This document shows positions 25,058 through 33,886 of a stretch of 64,000 bases of DNA, in pieces. The stretch comes from CAZKBP01 sp964551015 (lineage in GTDB: Bacteria > Bacteroidota > Bacteroidia > Cytophagales > Microscillaceae). The notes beneath the pieces were generated by a model that worked only from the letters and a program-made list of their open reading frames with translations, did not search any database and had not been told where the DNA came from. Each line of letters begins with the position of its first letter. Position 1 is the first letter of the stretch. The stretch is from the NCBI GenBank assembly GCA_964551015.1, contig CAZKBP010000003.1, forward strand, positions 62,001-126,000, given 5' to 3'. The translations under genes were made by a program, and so were the position numbers.

Positions 25058-26761
25058 TTACCATAGTTCTAAAAAATGAGTTACGGAAACATACGTGGAA
25101 GCAAACAAAAGATGAGGGAAAATACCGATCAAAAAAGTGATAAAGGATAAAACCGACAGCATAAGCCACTCTCTTTGTGTCAAATCTGTCATGCGCCCAC
25201 CCCAAGTAGATTCATTTCTAAGCCAATATTTCCCCAAAAACATTCGCTGGATTGTCCAGAGAAAATAAGCAGCCCCGAGTACAATTCCAAAAGTAGAAGC
25301 TGCCGCAATCCAATTAGGAATATGTATGGCTGAAAATCCTCCAATTAAAGTGAATAACTCACCGATAAAACCAGAGAATCCCGGTAATCCTAAGGAAGCA
25401 AAAAAAGCAATCATCACGAAGAAGGTAAAATAAGGCATCTTTTGCTGTAAACCCCGATAACTGTCAATGTTGCGATCCTGAGTGCGGTCGTAGAGCACCC
25501 CTACCAACAAAAACAAAAGGGCAGACAGCACTCCGTGGCTAAACATTTGAAAAATAGCCCCTTGCACCCCTTCGTGGGTTAGAGAAGCAATGCCTAACAA
25601 GACAAAACCCATGTGAGACACAGATGAGTAAGCCACCATCTTTTTTAAGTCCTGCATCGCTAGTGCATTCAAAGCACCATACAAAATAGAAATCATCCCC
25701 AGCAGGGCAATCAAAACAGCATACTGACTGGCTCCCTCTGGAAAGATAGGATAGGCAATTCTCAAGAGGCCATATCCACCAATTTTTAATAAAATACCCG
25801 CCAATACGACCGAAATAGGCGTAGGCGCTTCCACGTGCGCATCTGGCAGCCAAGTGTGTAGAGGTACGATCGGTAGCTTGATAGCAAAACCTATGAAAAG
25901 TGCCAAAAAAGCCATCAAACGAAAAGAACTGCCTCCCAACCCTGCTTCGGGAGCTAAGAGTGAATTAGGCAGGTAATTGCCCGGATCTTGCATAGCCGGA
26001 ATGCTGAAGGTTCTAACCAAATGCTCTGTGGCTATTTCACCCGCTTCTAATTTTTTCTGTACTTCCAAAATGGCTTCTAGTCTAGGTTGATCTCCTGCTT
26101 GGATGACCCCAGCGCGGATGCCCGTTTCTATGGGGTCTATCACCGCTAGATAAAGACCAATCATCACGATCAAAATAAGCAGAGAACCCACCAGTGTGTA
26201 AATAAAAAATTTGATAGAAGCATATTCTCTTCGCTCACCTCCCCAGATTCCAATCAAGAAATACATTGGGAGAAGCATAAATTCGAAAAAGAGGTAAAAC
26301 AAGAAAAAGTCCAAAGCCACGAAGCACCCCATGATGCTGGTACTCAGAAGTAAATACAGCGCAAAATAGCCCTTTTCGTGCTTCTGAATTGTCCAGGAAG
26401 AGATCGCACCGATCAGCATAACCATACCTGTGAGCAAAATCAGACAGGCATTAAAACCATCTACCCCCAAGAAATAATCAATAGACAAGCTTCCCAGGCT
26501 TCCTAAGTCAAGCGTGATCCAATCCTGATGTTCTAGTAATTGATAATGCTCACGATTGAAAATAGTCACATCGCTCATCGGGCCGGTATCCAAGCCTAGA
26601 TACATCCCCAAAGCAAGGCCACATTGAAATAAACAGGCCATCAAGGTGATCCACTTGAAGAGCTTTTTGTAGCGAATCGGTAGCAAAAGCACCACGAGGC
26701 AAGCTAGCAGCGGCACAAAAATGAGCAGGGAGAGTACATAAGGAGGCATAGGCTTCAGCAA
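25058..26761 (-). CDS. nuoM: NADH-quinone oxidoreductase subunit M (NuoM-like)
   Basis: A 567-residue integral membrane protein with about 14 helices, one of the three antiporter-like proton-pumping subunits of complex I. The family core is intact: LFFEFMLLPMYFLIGIWGG (its Glu is the key TM5 acid), HTWLPDAHVEAPTP with the lateral charged loop, ILLKIGGYGLLR (TM8 Lys), and VAYSSVSHMGFVLLG. Compared with E. coli NuoM it carries an insertion at about residues 207-265 (between VIDP and the HTWLPDAH region), rich in Glu and Gln. No other nuo gene is within 25 kb on either side here, so it is not in a nuo operon. It could be the complex I subunit encoded apart, or part of another ion-translocating complex. 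Confidence 0.88.
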   Translation of the reverse strand: MLKPMPPYVLSLLIFVPLLACLVVLLLPIRYKKLFKWITLMACLFQCGLALGMYLGLDTGPMSDVTIFNREHYQLLEHQDWITLDLGSLGSLSIDYFLGVDGFNACLILLTGMVMLIGAISSWTIQKHEKGYFALYLLLSTSIMGCFVALDFFLFYLFFEFMLLPMYFLIGIWGGERREYASIKFFIYTLVGSLLILIVMIGLYLAVIDPIETGIRAGVIQAGDQPRLEAILEVQKKLEAGEIATEHLVRTFSIPAMQDPGNYLPNSLLAPEAGLGGSSFRLMAFLALFIGFAIKLPIVPLHTWLPDAHVEAPTPISVVLAGILLKIGGYGLLRIAYPIFPEGASQYAVLIALLGMISILYGALNALAMQDLKKMVAYSSVSHMGFVLLGIASLTHEGVQGAIFQMFSHGVLSALLFLLVGVLYDRTQDRNIDSYRGLQQKMPYFTFFVMIAFFASLGLPGFSGFIGELFTLIGGFSAIHIPNWIAAASTFGIVLGAAYFLWTIQRMFLGKYWLRNESTWGGRMTDLTQREWLMLSVLSFITFLIGIFPHLLFASTYVSVTHFLELW

Positions 26762-26820
26762 ATTAGCGGGGGTAAAAATAGTAGAAGAATCTGGATTTCA
26801 AAAATTTGCTTTTTTATACC

Positions 26821-26828
26821 CAAATCTA
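26821..26828 (-). promoter_or_regulatory. -7 box (TAGATTTG) upstream of nuoM
   Basis: On the minus strand TAGATTTG fits TAnnTTTG, 60 nt before the nuoM start; no -33 element is evident. The rest of 26762-27064 contains only AT-rich sequence and the divergent promoter at 27013. Confidence 0.4.
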
Positions 26829-27012
26829 AATTTCAACCAATATCACTTTTTTATCGTATAAAAGAAAGCTTCTACCATCTACTGAAGCAAGCCTCAAAGA
26901 CACCATTCCAAATCAAATAGCAGCAAGACTATTTTCGGTTAGCCCCGAAGTCCAAACCAATAAAAATCAGGGATGAAATAAGAATATCCACTATAAAAGG
27001 ATAGAATTCTCC

Positions 27013-27020
27013 TATATTTG
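27013..27020 (+). promoter_or_regulatory. -7 box (TATATTTG) for the RlaP-like gene
   Basis: A full TAnnTTTG match 45 nt before the start codon of the nucleotidyltransferase gene. No clear -33 box. Confidence 0.5.
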
Positions 27021-27064
27021 AATACAACAATCGGTATCTAGATCAAGACCAATACCCCGAGACT

Positions 27065-27820
27065 ATGAAAGAAACGATTATTAATGAACTTGAAAAATTA
27101 GAAAAAGAACAAGATATCAAAGTGCTATATGCTTGTGAATCAGGTAGCAGAGCTTGGGGCTTCCCCTCTCCAGACAGTGACTATGATGTACGCTTTATCT
27201 ACGCGCAGTCGCCTCGTCGCTATCTCTCTATCTATGACCGCAAGGATGCCATTGATTTATTCTTGGCCAAAGACCTGGATTTAATTGGTTGGGATATTCG
27301 CAAAGCCCTGCGCCTCTTTCATAAATCTAATGCTTCTCCTTTCGAATGGATGCAATCTTCTATTGTCTACAAAAAGACAGGTGATTTTTTGGAAAAACTG
27401 CGTGCCCTCGCTCCCGAATATTTTTCGCCCAGAGCCGGCTTGCATCATTACTTGGGGATGACCAAGCATACTTATCTGGGGCATCTCCAAGGGGAAAAGG
27501 TTAATCTTAAGAAGTACTTTTATGCCATTCGCCCGCTACTTTGTGCCAAATGGATTCTTGCTCACGAGATTAACCCACCGCTTGAATTCAAGAAATTGCT
27601 CGAGGTGGTAGCTGATAATAAGGAATTTATGGAAAATATCGAGGGCTTGCTCAAACGCAAAGAAGTGAGTGCCGAAACCGAAGAGGTAACGCCCATTCCC
27701 TTTTTCCATGATTTTATTGAGCGCGAAATGCAAACGTGCGAAGAACACGAAACGGATTTCCCCAAAATCAAACCCGATGCCGAACCGCTCAACGAATTGT
27801 TCCGCCACGCGGTGATGTAG
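27065..27820 (+). CDS. RlaP/YcgL-type predicted nucleotidyltransferase
   Basis: A 251-residue cytosolic protein of the polymerase-beta-like nucleotidyltransferase superfamily. The active-site strand is complete: ESGSRAWGFPSPDSDYDVRFIY (about 24-45, GS followed by D-Y-D metal ligands), with the third acidic residue likely in KDAIDLFL (about 59-66). The C-terminal helical part (YFYAIRPLLCAKWIL) fits the RlaP family (PF10127), linked elsewhere to RNA-repair loci. Here no RNA ligase, kinase or RtcB gene accompanies it. It is divergent from nuoM and has its own -7 box. Substrate unknown; tRNA or another RNA end is the family-based guess. Confidence 0.85.
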   Translation: MKETIINELEKLEKEQDIKVLYACESGSRAWGFPSPDSDYDVRFIYAQSPRRYLSIYDRKDAIDLFLAKDLDLIGWDIRKALRLFHKSNASPFEWMQSSIVYKKTGDFLEKLRALAPEYFSPRAGLHHYLGMTKHTYLGHLQGEKVNLKKYFYAIRPLLCAKWILAHEINPPLEFKKLLEVVADNKEFMENIEGLLKRKEVSAETEEVTPIPFFHDFIEREMQTCEEHETDFPKIKPDAEPLNELFRHAVM

Positions 27821-27934
27821 CACAGGGCTCGTGGCTTGGAGTTTGCCTTCTAAGAAAACTCAACCCAAAAAGCGGTTTGTTCTCCGCTGCTCTCATGCCC
27901 TTGGATTTTTTCTAAGGGCAGGTTTACTTTATTC

Positions 27935-28513
27935 TTATCCAAACTCTATCCAAACGCCTTGTTTTCCTAGACTTGCTCGGAGTTGCTCTCGATTCTCCTC
28001 TGAAATTGGATTTCTGGCTAGCTTTAGTCTTTTGAGTTGTGTTAATTGCTTCATTTCTGTGGGTAAATCCGTGAGCGGGTTATCTTCCAGTACCAATTCC
28101 TCTAATTGATTCAATCGAGCAATTTGTGGCGGAATGGTTTGGATTTGATTGTGATGTAGGCGTAGCTTCTTAAGTTGTGTCAAGGTAAGAATTTCTTCTG
28201 GAAAAGCACTTAGCTGATTATAAGCTAAATCTAACATTAATAAGCTTTCTGCTTTTGAGAAAGAAGCAGGCAGTTTTTGCAAGCTACATCTTCGCAAGTA
28301 CAAAAAGCGAAAAGAGCGAATCAACCGCTCAAAGTCCCGCTCGAGACAGAGTAGGGTCAGATGAGGTCTGGCGGTGATAAACTTCCGTACCTCCTCCGAA
28401 AATCCTCCTCCTTCACAAATAGATAAAGCCAAGACCTGATTTGCCTGATTTTCGGAGTTTAGTAATTGAATAAGTTTGAGGCTATGCATGGGGTGGCAGG
28501 TTAGGAGATGCAA
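27935..28513 (-). CDS. Leucine-rich-repeat protein
   Basis: A 192-residue cytosolic protein with no signal peptide. After a helical N-terminus (about 1-60), it has five or so 23-residue LRRs of the LxxLxLxxNxLxxLPxx type (LLMLDLAYNQLSAFPEEI, LKKLRLHHNQIQTIPPQI, LEELVLEDNPLTDLPTEM, LKRLKLARNPI). This is the bacterial/plant Ras-like LRR subclass used for protein binding. There is no fused GTPase (Roc-COR) or kinase domain. The partner cannot be named. It sits 44 bp from the GT9 gene on the same strand and could share its transcript. Confidence 0.8.
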   Translation of the reverse strand: MHLLTCHPMHSLKLIQLLNSENQANQVLALSICEGGGFSEEVRKFITARPHLTLLCLERDFERLIRSFRFLYLRRCSLQKLPASFSKAESLLMLDLAYNQLSAFPEEILTLTQLKKLRLHHNQIQTIPPQIARLNQLEELVLEDNPLTDLPTEMKQLTQLKRLKLARNPISEENREQLRASLGKQGVWIEFG

Positions 28514-28557
28514 ATTACACGGTTTCAGTTTTTAGTATAATCCAAAACGGGCTGCCT

Positions 28558-29553
28558 TCAACTAAAAACCCTGAGTCGCTCCACCTCGATTTCCTTCGCA
28601 CATTTGAAATGACCTTCGGGGCAGGCTCGATGGCCGTGTAATCCGCAGGGACGACAAGCCAGCTTTTCTCGAGTTTCAATTACGGTTGATTGCTCGGACA
28701 AAGGCCCGAACCCAAAAGCAGGAATCGTAGAACAATACACGGCACACACCGGGGCATTCATCGCTGAGGCCAAATGCATGGGGGCAGAATCATTGACGTA
28801 GTTCATGTGGGCATCTTTCATCAACGCAGCCGAGGCCAAGAGGGACAATTCACCCGCTAAGTTATGCACCTTGGGATGCTGGGCTTGTTCTCGGATAGCC
28901 TCACAGGCCTCCCAATCGTCTGGCCCTCCCAGGAGATAAACTAGCCAATTTTGAGGGAGCGTATTGATGAAAGCAATCCATTGCTGGGCAGGCCACTGTT
29001 TGGTAAACCAGACCGAAGTAGGAGCAATACAAATATAGGTTTGTGTTTTGTATACTTGTGCTTTAATCTGATCTGCTGGCTGAGGATAAAGCACGGGGCG
29101 TATTTTTTTCACCGGAGTCAGATGGGAGAGGAGCGCCAGATTTCGCTCTACTTCGTGCTTCCCTTCTTCAAAGGAGTGCTTGACTTGGCGATGGAAAAAT
29201 CTCGAGAATGGATTTTTATCAAAACCCACCGTTTGTTTGGCTCCTGATAAAATGGTCATCAGACCGCTCGAGCCGAAACGCTGTAAGTTGATGACCAAAT
29301 CGTAGCGTTTTTGGCGAATCTTACGAATAATTTGAAGTAGATTGAAAAGCTTTTTTTCTTTTTTATTCCAAACCAATACTTCCTTTAAATGGGGATGTCC
29401 TTCCAATAAGCCTTCATTTCCTTTTCTCAGCAAGAAATCAATCTGAGCCTCAGGATAATCCTGACGGATCTGCTCGATCAATACCGTAGCCAAGATCACA
29501 TCTCCGATGAAAGCAGTTTGAATAATCAGAACACGACGCAAAGAAGAGCGCAT
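28558..29553 (-). CDS. Glycosyltransferase family 9 (ADP-heptose:LPS heptosyltransferase-like)
   Basis: I set the start at ATG 29553 (MRSSLRRVLIIQ), giving 331 residues; the frame stays open further upstream but that part is unlike the family. GT9 enzymes move heptose (or related sugars) from an ADP donor onto the LPS core at the inner face of the membrane. Signatures: IIQTAFIGDVILATVLIEQ (the N-lobe DxxxxTP-like start), YDLVINLQ, IAPTSVWFTKQWP (donor site), and NDSAPMHLASAMNAPVCAVY (the conserved D-S-x-x-x-H loop). A Cys-rich tail (CRPCGLHGHRACPEGHFKC) is typical for this branch. A -7 box lies 22 bp upstream of this start, which supports it. Confidence 0.88.
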   Translation of the reverse strand: MRSSLRRVLIIQTAFIGDVILATVLIEQIRQDYPEAQIDFLLRKGNEGLLEGHPHLKEVLVWNKKEKKLFNLLQIIRKIRQKRYDLVINLQRFGSSGLMTILSGAKQTVGFDKNPFSRFFHRQVKHSFEEGKHEVERNLALLSHLTPVKKIRPVLYPQPADQIKAQVYKTQTYICIAPTSVWFTKQWPAQQWIAFINTLPQNWLVYLLGGPDDWEACEAIREQAQHPKVHNLAGELSLLASAALMKDAHMNYVNDSAPMHLASAMNAPVCAVYCSTIPAFGFGPLSEQSTVIETREKLACRPCGLHGHRACPEGHFKCAKEIEVERLRVFS

Positions 29554-29574
29554 AAACCAACATTTACATTCACG

Positions 29575-29582
29575 CAAAAATA
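29575..29582 (-). promoter_or_regulatory. -7 box (TATTTTTG) for the GT9 gene
   Basis: TATTTTTG on the minus strand, 22 nt before the chosen ATG at 29553, which argues against a longer GT9 protein. Confidence 0.5.
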
Positions 29583-29806
29583 AGAGGAATCTAAGACAGG
29601 AGCAGAAAGGAATTCCAGAAAATGTAAAAAAAGATTGCCTGAGTTTGGTTGAACTTGCTCTGAAAGTGAAAAAAATGAACGACTCACGAAATAATAGACA
29701 ATTCACACGCAGGTAAGATAAGGCATTTTTTGGCCTAAACCTTGTGTTACTCAATTGTCGTTTATCTCTAAAATTGCCAGACCACCCTATAAACACATGT
29801 TGAGCT

Positions 29807-30262
29807 ATGAAAAGAATGAACGCCCTAAAATTTATTGTATCCTTGGCCTTAGGAGGAATCCTACTTTTATGCCATACCTCTTGTGAACAGTCCCAAGATT
29901 TTGAGCAATTAGCCGTACCAAGCCGTGCCCACGTGGCTCTCAAGAGAGTAGAGCAAAGTTTTCGAGGAACACAGCATTACTATCTTACGGTTTATTTCTT
30001 TACACAACCCGATGAGGAAGAAAAAATCAAATCGCGCCTACAAATCGACAAAGCGCAAATCGTAAGCGTGACGAAGAGCGACGAACGCTCACTGCACCAA
30101 GTGATTGATAATATTTTGAGAAAATCTTCCACCCCTGGGAAAATTACCCGTGCTGAACTCAAAGTAGATCAAGGCATTTACCAAAAATATGAACCTGGAG
30201 ATGCGATTCTTATCCATTACGAAATGGATAATCCAGAGCATATTGCCCTTTTAAATCGCTAA
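29807..30262 (+). CDS. Putative lipoprotein of unknown function
   Basis: A 151-residue exported protein. The N-terminus (MKRMNALKFIVSLALGGILLLCHTSC) is a signal sequence ending at Cys 26 and is probably a lipoprotein signal, though the residue three before Cys is His. The mature part is mixed alpha/beta (HYYLTVYFFTQPDEEEKIKSR, then GDAILIHYEM) and has no motif I recognise. It converges with the DUF4349 gene and is followed by a strong terminator. Its own promoter was not clear. Confidence 0.6.
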   Translation: MKRMNALKFIVSLALGGILLLCHTSCEQSQDFEQLAVPSRAHVALKRVEQSFRGTQHYYLTVYFFTQPDEEEKIKSRLQIDKAQIVSVTKSDERSLHQVIDNILRKSSTPGKITRAELKVDQGIYQKYEPGDAILIHYEMDNPEHIALLNR

Positions 30263-30274
30263 GTAAATTTCAAA

Positions 30275-30307
30275 CTGGCAGGCTTCAAAAACCTGCCAGA
30301 ATTTTTT
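30275..30307 (+). terminator. Intrinsic terminator between convergent genes
   Basis: CTGGCAGG / CCTGCCAG, 8-bp GC-rich stem, 9-nt loop, then six T residues on the plus strand, 12 bp after the lipoprotein stop. It may also serve the convergent DUF4349 gene from the other side. Confidence 0.88.
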
Positions 30308-30309
30308 GA

Positions 30310-31245
30310 TTATTTTTCTCCCTTCTTCCAATAAGTCTGATAGCCTAAAAATCCTAAGCCCAAGATCAACCACAAAGGCCAGATTTTTAATAAAACTAAT
30401 ACAAATTCTCGCAGAGCCGTAGCTCCCAAAGAGATGGCCTCCCAAGCTCTTACTCCAAAAGCAGGGCGAAAAGCCTCTACGGATTGATAACGGGGAAGCA
30501 ACTCCTGATGAACTTCCTCATGCTGATAGAATTTCAATTGAATAGTACTGTAAGCCACTTGGTCTTCTAGCTTCAAATTTTGCAAACGAGCTTGATCGGA
30601 GGATATTTGTTTGTCCAGCAATCGGTCTTCGGCTTGACTGATATCGTTGAGCTTTTCACCTTTTTCCCCGATGGCTTGTACATAGCGATTTTGGCTTTGA
30701 TCCATGCGCTGGCTCCGCCATTGATTTGCCAGAAGCTGAAAACTCACATCCTCGGCCTCAATTGTGCGATGATGTAGAAAACTCACCAAAGGCTGTAAGG
30801 CTCTCAGCAAGCTATCCAAATGATGGTTGGGCACCCGCAGGGTCATGTCATTTTCTACCCGATAGTATTCTCTTTGCAAGAGCGAATCTTGACTTATGGG
30901 GTTGGTTTCAGTGCGTGTCATCTGTGTGTAAAGATGAGTATGCGCTACAAAACCCTCGTAACGTGCGGTTAGGTCTTCAATCTCTAAAGTAGCTCTCTGC
31001 ACATTCTCGACTTTAAACTCTAAATTGGCCGTGCGTACAAATTTTCTACCCGACTGATTTTCAAGATTCATACGGGCCGTCGTGGTCAAAGCCTGTGCTT
31101 CTTGTTCTGAAGCAGGAGCTTCTTCTTTACCCGAGGAGTACGCAACGGTTTCTTCGCTGGTGGCGTAATCCTCCAAATGACCATTACAGGCCACTGCCAA
31201 GAACATCCATAGGCCACAATAGGTTAAAATTTTAAGTGATTTCAT
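30310..31245 (-). CDS. DUF4349 lipoprotein with C-terminal membrane anchor
   Basis: The start is best placed at ATG 31245 (MKSLKILTYCGL), giving 311 residues with a lipoprotein signal ending at LAVAC. After a low-complexity linker, the DUF4349 domain begins with KFVRTANLEFKVENVQRA (a strand-helix start typical of the family), then MTLRVPNHHLDSLL, a coiled coil (QAEDRLLDKQISSDQARLQNL), and STIQLKFYQ. A single helix near the C-terminus (about 280-303) with a basic tail (YWKKGEK) would put the C-terminus in the cytosol, so the protein may bridge two membranes. Function unknown; DUF4349 proteins are envelope proteins. It diverges from the WG-repeat gene by 92 bp. Confidence 0.85.
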   Translation of the reverse strand: MKSLKILTYCGLWMFLAVACNGHLEDYATSEETVAYSSGKEEAPASEQEAQALTTTARMNLENQSGRKFVRTANLEFKVENVQRATLEIEDLTARYEGFVAHTHLYTQMTRTETNPISQDSLLQREYYRVENDMTLRVPNHHLDSLLRALQPLVSFLHHRTIEAEDVSFQLLANQWRSQRMDQSQNRYVQAIGEKGEKLNDISQAEDRLLDKQISSDQARLQNLKLEDQVAYSTIQLKFYQHEEVHQELLPRYQSVEAFRPAFGVRAWEAISLGATALREFVLVLLKIWPLWLILGLGFLGYQTYWKKGEK

Positions 31246-31337
31246 GGGAATCGTGTTTTTTATTTGGTTTTGCTTAGGATTACTGCAAATGGAATGAAGT
31301 ATTACAAAAAATGATTTGAATTTAGATATTCGTGTAT

Positions 31338-32039
31338 ATGACAAAATTTATAAGAATCGCCCTGATATTGACCTTTGGCCTAAATGCTTGTGGGGAAAAG
31401 GAGCAGCGAGCAGCCAAAGATTTTGATTTTATGAGCCAGTATATTGAAGGTTATGCCGTAATCCGCTTGGGCGAACAATGGGGATACGCCAATCAAGATA
31501 CACAGGTCATCGTACCACCTCGCTACGAGATGGCGATTGAATTTCACGAGGGCAGAGCTTCCGTCAAAAAAAATAAAAAATGGGGCTTTGTAGACACCAC
31601 GGGCAGAGAAATCATCCCCCCGCAGTATGACCTGACTGGAAATTTTCAGGAAGGACGTGCTTTTTTCGTCAAAGACAATCAATACGGTTATCTCAATCCT
31701 CAGGGCCAAGAAATTATTCCCGCCCAATACGCTTACGCCGAAGACTTCCAAGATGGCCTCGCCAAAGTAAGCAAAAACGGCAGAACGGCCTATATCAACC
31801 CAGCGGGTGGATATGTGATTCCTCTGGAATATGAGCAAGTCTGGAGCTTCCGCCAAGGCCTGGCCAAAGTCAAAAAAGGAGACAAATACGGCTATCTCGA
31901 CCGCCAGGGACAGCCTGTGATTCCCGTCATCTATGATGATTTAAAAGATTTTTTTGGTGATGAAGCTCGTGCCGTCAAAGACGGAAGAGTTATGTTTTTT
32001 AATCGGGAGGGCGAGTGTGTGGAGGGCTGTGGAGAGTAA
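31338..32039 (+). CDS. WG-repeat lipoprotein
   Basis: Taking ATG 31338 (MTKFIRIA), a 233-residue protein with a lipoprotein signal ending in LNAC. The rest is five WG repeats of about 35 residues (EQWGYANQDTQVIVPPRY, KKWGFVDTTGREIIPPQY, NQYGYLNPQGQEIIPAQY, RTAYINPAGGYVIPLEY, DKYGYLDRQGQPVIPVIY) separated by FxEGRAxVxK-type strands. WG proteins form beta structures and mostly act in surface or protein-protein contacts. The last repeat ends in an unusual Cys pair (CVEGC) that could form a disulfide in the periplasm. No partner is evident. Confidence 0.85.
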   Translation: MTKFIRIALILTFGLNACGEKEQRAAKDFDFMSQYIEGYAVIRLGEQWGYANQDTQVIVPPRYEMAIEFHEGRASVKKNKKWGFVDTTGREIIPPQYDLTGNFQEGRAFFVKDNQYGYLNPQGQEIIPAQYAYAEDFQDGLAKVSKNGRTAYINPAGGYVIPLEYEQVWSFRQGLAKVKKGDKYGYLDRQGQPVIPVIYDDLKDFFGDEARAVKDGRVMFFNREGECVEGCGE

Positions 32040-32089
32040 ATGCCAAATCACAAGCTAGAAAATTACCAATTTCCGAGTTTGCTCATCCG

Positions 32090-32123
32090 ATAATTTGTAA
32101 TTTGCGATTATAATCTGCGATTC
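32090..32123. repeat. Short imperfect tandem repeat (TAATTTGTAATTTGCGATT type)
   Basis: Units of about 8-10 nt (ATTTG, ATTTGCGATT, ATCTGCGATT) repeat imperfectly right before the SDR start codon. Similar phrases occur at 58412-58457. Confidence 0.4.
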
Positions 32124-32131
32124 CTCACGAA

Positions 32132-32980
32132 ATGAAACATATCCTCATCACGGGTGCCTCGACAGGTATTGGCTTGGCACTAGCGCAAGAATTCCATAGG
32201 CACGGTTATTTTATCTTTGGGAGTGTCCGCAAAGAAGCGGATGCCGAGCGCCTGCAAGCGGCGATGCCTGAGCGATTTATGCCTCTGCTCTTTGATGTAA
32301 CGGACGCCGAAGCTATACAGCAAGCTGAAAGCCAAGTGCGCGAGCAAGTAGGTCAGGTGGGCTTAGCCGGCTTGATTAACAATGCGGGCATTGCCACGGG
32401 TGGCCCTTTGATGCATTTGCCCGTTGCCGAGACTCGTCGTCTGATCGAGGTGAATGCGCTGGGCATGATGCAGGTAACCCAGACTTTCTTGCCTTTGCTG
32501 GGAGCAGGTAAAAACTCGCCCTATCCACCGGGCAAAATCCTGCAAATTAGTTCTGTGTCGGGAGAGTTGGCAATGCCCTTCACGGGGCCTTATTCGGCTT
32601 CTAAATTCGCAATGGAAGCCCTTTCGCATAGTCTCAGACGAGAATTACAGATGTATGGCATCAATGTCATCATCATCGGCCCTGGCCCCATCAAGACACC
32701 CATCTGGGACAAAGCCCAGCAAGAAGACGCCAGTCGCTTCGCTGATACAGATTATGCCAAAGTGATGGAGCGGTTTAAAAAATTTGCCATCGAGCGGGGT
32801 CAAGCCAGTGCCATGCCCGCCGAAGAACTTGCTCGCCGTGTTTATAAAATTTTCCACAAGCAGAAGCCTAAGGTGCGCTATGCCATCACCCCCAATTATT
32901 TTAATAATTGGTTCCTGCCACGCTATGTCCTGCCAGCACGGATGCTAGATCGGGCGGTGCGGAAGATGATTGGGTTTTGA
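32132..32980 (+). CDS. Short-chain dehydrogenase/reductase (SDR), membrane-associated type
   Basis: A 282-residue NAD(P)-dependent oxidoreductase. Rossmann cofactor loop GASTGIG (about 7-13), NNAGIA (about 87-92), catalytic Ser in QISSVSGE, and YSASK (Tyr and Lys, about 152-156). The sequence GPGPIKTPIWDKA follows, and a C-terminal extension (NWFLPRYVLPARMLDRAVRKMIGF) is amphipathic, as in SDRs that act on lipids or steroids. No substrate can be assigned. Gene stands alone; the stop is followed by 105 bp before the convergent uppP. Confidence 0.88.
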   Translation: MKHILITGASTGIGLALAQEFHRHGYFIFGSVRKEADAERLQAAMPERFMPLLFDVTDAEAIQQAESQVREQVGQVGLAGLINNAGIATGGPLMHLPVAETRRLIEVNALGMMQVTQTFLPLLGAGKNSPYPPGKILQISSVSGELAMPFTGPYSASKFAMEALSHSLRRELQMYGINVIIIGPGPIKTPIWDKAQQEDASRFADTDYAKVMERFKKFAIERGQASAMPAEELARRVYKIFHKQKPKVRYAITPNYFNNWFLPRYVLPARMLDRAVRKMIGF

Positions 32981-33085
32981 AGAATTGTAAATCTCAAGAA
33001 ATATCGGCTTAGCACTTTCCTAAGTCGCTATTTTATAAGTTTTTACGGCTGCGATCACCTTAAAGAAAATCTGCAATCCGCTACT

Positions 33086-33868
33086 CTACACGCGCAAATC
33101 CACGCCCAGAGCCAACAAAATCAGAATCGCCAAACCCAGCACGATACGATAATATCCAAAAGCTTTGAAGCCGTATTTGGTTAAGAAATTAATAAAAAAG
33201 CGAATGGCAAGCATTGCCACGACGAAGGCGACCACATTCCCAAAAATCAAAACCCATAGATCAGAAACGTGGATTTCATCGTAATCTTTAAGGAGCTTGT
33301 AGCCTGAAGCGGCAAACATCGTGGGTACAGCGAGGAAAAACGAAAATTCAGCGGCCTGCCTGCGTGTCCAGCGTTGGGTCATTCCGCCGATGATGGTGGC
33401 CGCCGAGCGAGAAACTCCCGGGATCATGGCGATACATTGAAACAAGCCCACTTTAAAAGCTGCTGGGAAACTAACGGGCTGATCCGGGCCGTGCTCGGCA
33501 TTGGGGAAGAGGCGATCAATAAACACGAGAATAATACCGCCGAGTAGGAGGGAAGTAGCCACCACGGCTACATCCTCGAGGAGGCTATCAATAAAATCAC
33601 CCAGAAGCAAACCAAAGAAAGCCGCCGGGAGGAAAGCCACAAACAATTTAATGTAAAAATCTACGGAATTGAAGAAACGCTTCCAGTACAAAACCACCAC
33701 CGAAAGAATGGCTCCAAACTGGATATTGACCTCAAATATTTTGGTAAAGGTTTTATCATTAATACCCATGATAGAGGAGGCAATAATCATATGTCCCGTG
33801 GAAGAAATAGGTAAAAATTCCGTGATTCCTTCTACCACGGCCAGAATAAGGGCTTCAATAAAATTCAT
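33086..33868 (-). CDS. uppP: Undecaprenyl-diphosphate phosphatase UppP (BacA)
   Basis: UppP recycles the C55 lipid carrier for peptidoglycan and O-antigen synthesis by removing a phosphate on the outer side of the membrane. This 260-residue, eight-helix protein has both hallmark motifs: VEGITEFLPISSTGHMII (E-rich box, about 13-30) and PGVSRSAATIIGG (about 155-167), which holds the conserved Arg. Length is normal for the family. The DUF3098 gene ends 18 bp upstream on the same strand, the standard Bacteroidota order (ftsX, DUF3098, uppP), so they share a transcript. Confidence 0.97.
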   Translation of the reverse strand: MNFIEALILAVVEGITEFLPISSTGHMIIASSIMGINDKTFTKIFEVNIQFGAILSVVVLYWKRFFNSVDFYIKLFVAFLPAAFFGLLLGDFIDSLLEDVAVVATSLLLGGIILVFIDRLFPNAEHGPDQPVSFPAAFKVGLFQCIAMIPGVSRSAATIIGGMTQRWTRRQAAEFSFFLAVPTMFAASGYKLLKDYDEIHVSDLWVLIFGNVVAFVVAMLAIRFFINFLTKYGFKAFGYYRIVLGLAILILLALGVDLRV

Positions 33869-33886
33869 AACTAAGAGCTAAGGGTT

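Noticed and set aside
29554..29943. Longer N-terminus for the GT9 protein
   Set aside because: It overlaps the opposite-strand lipoprotein gene, and a -7 box lies right before ATG 29553.
31321..31345. DUF4349 gene overlapping the WG-repeat gene
   Set aside because: The overlap disappears once the DUF4349 start is placed at its lipoprotein signal (31245).
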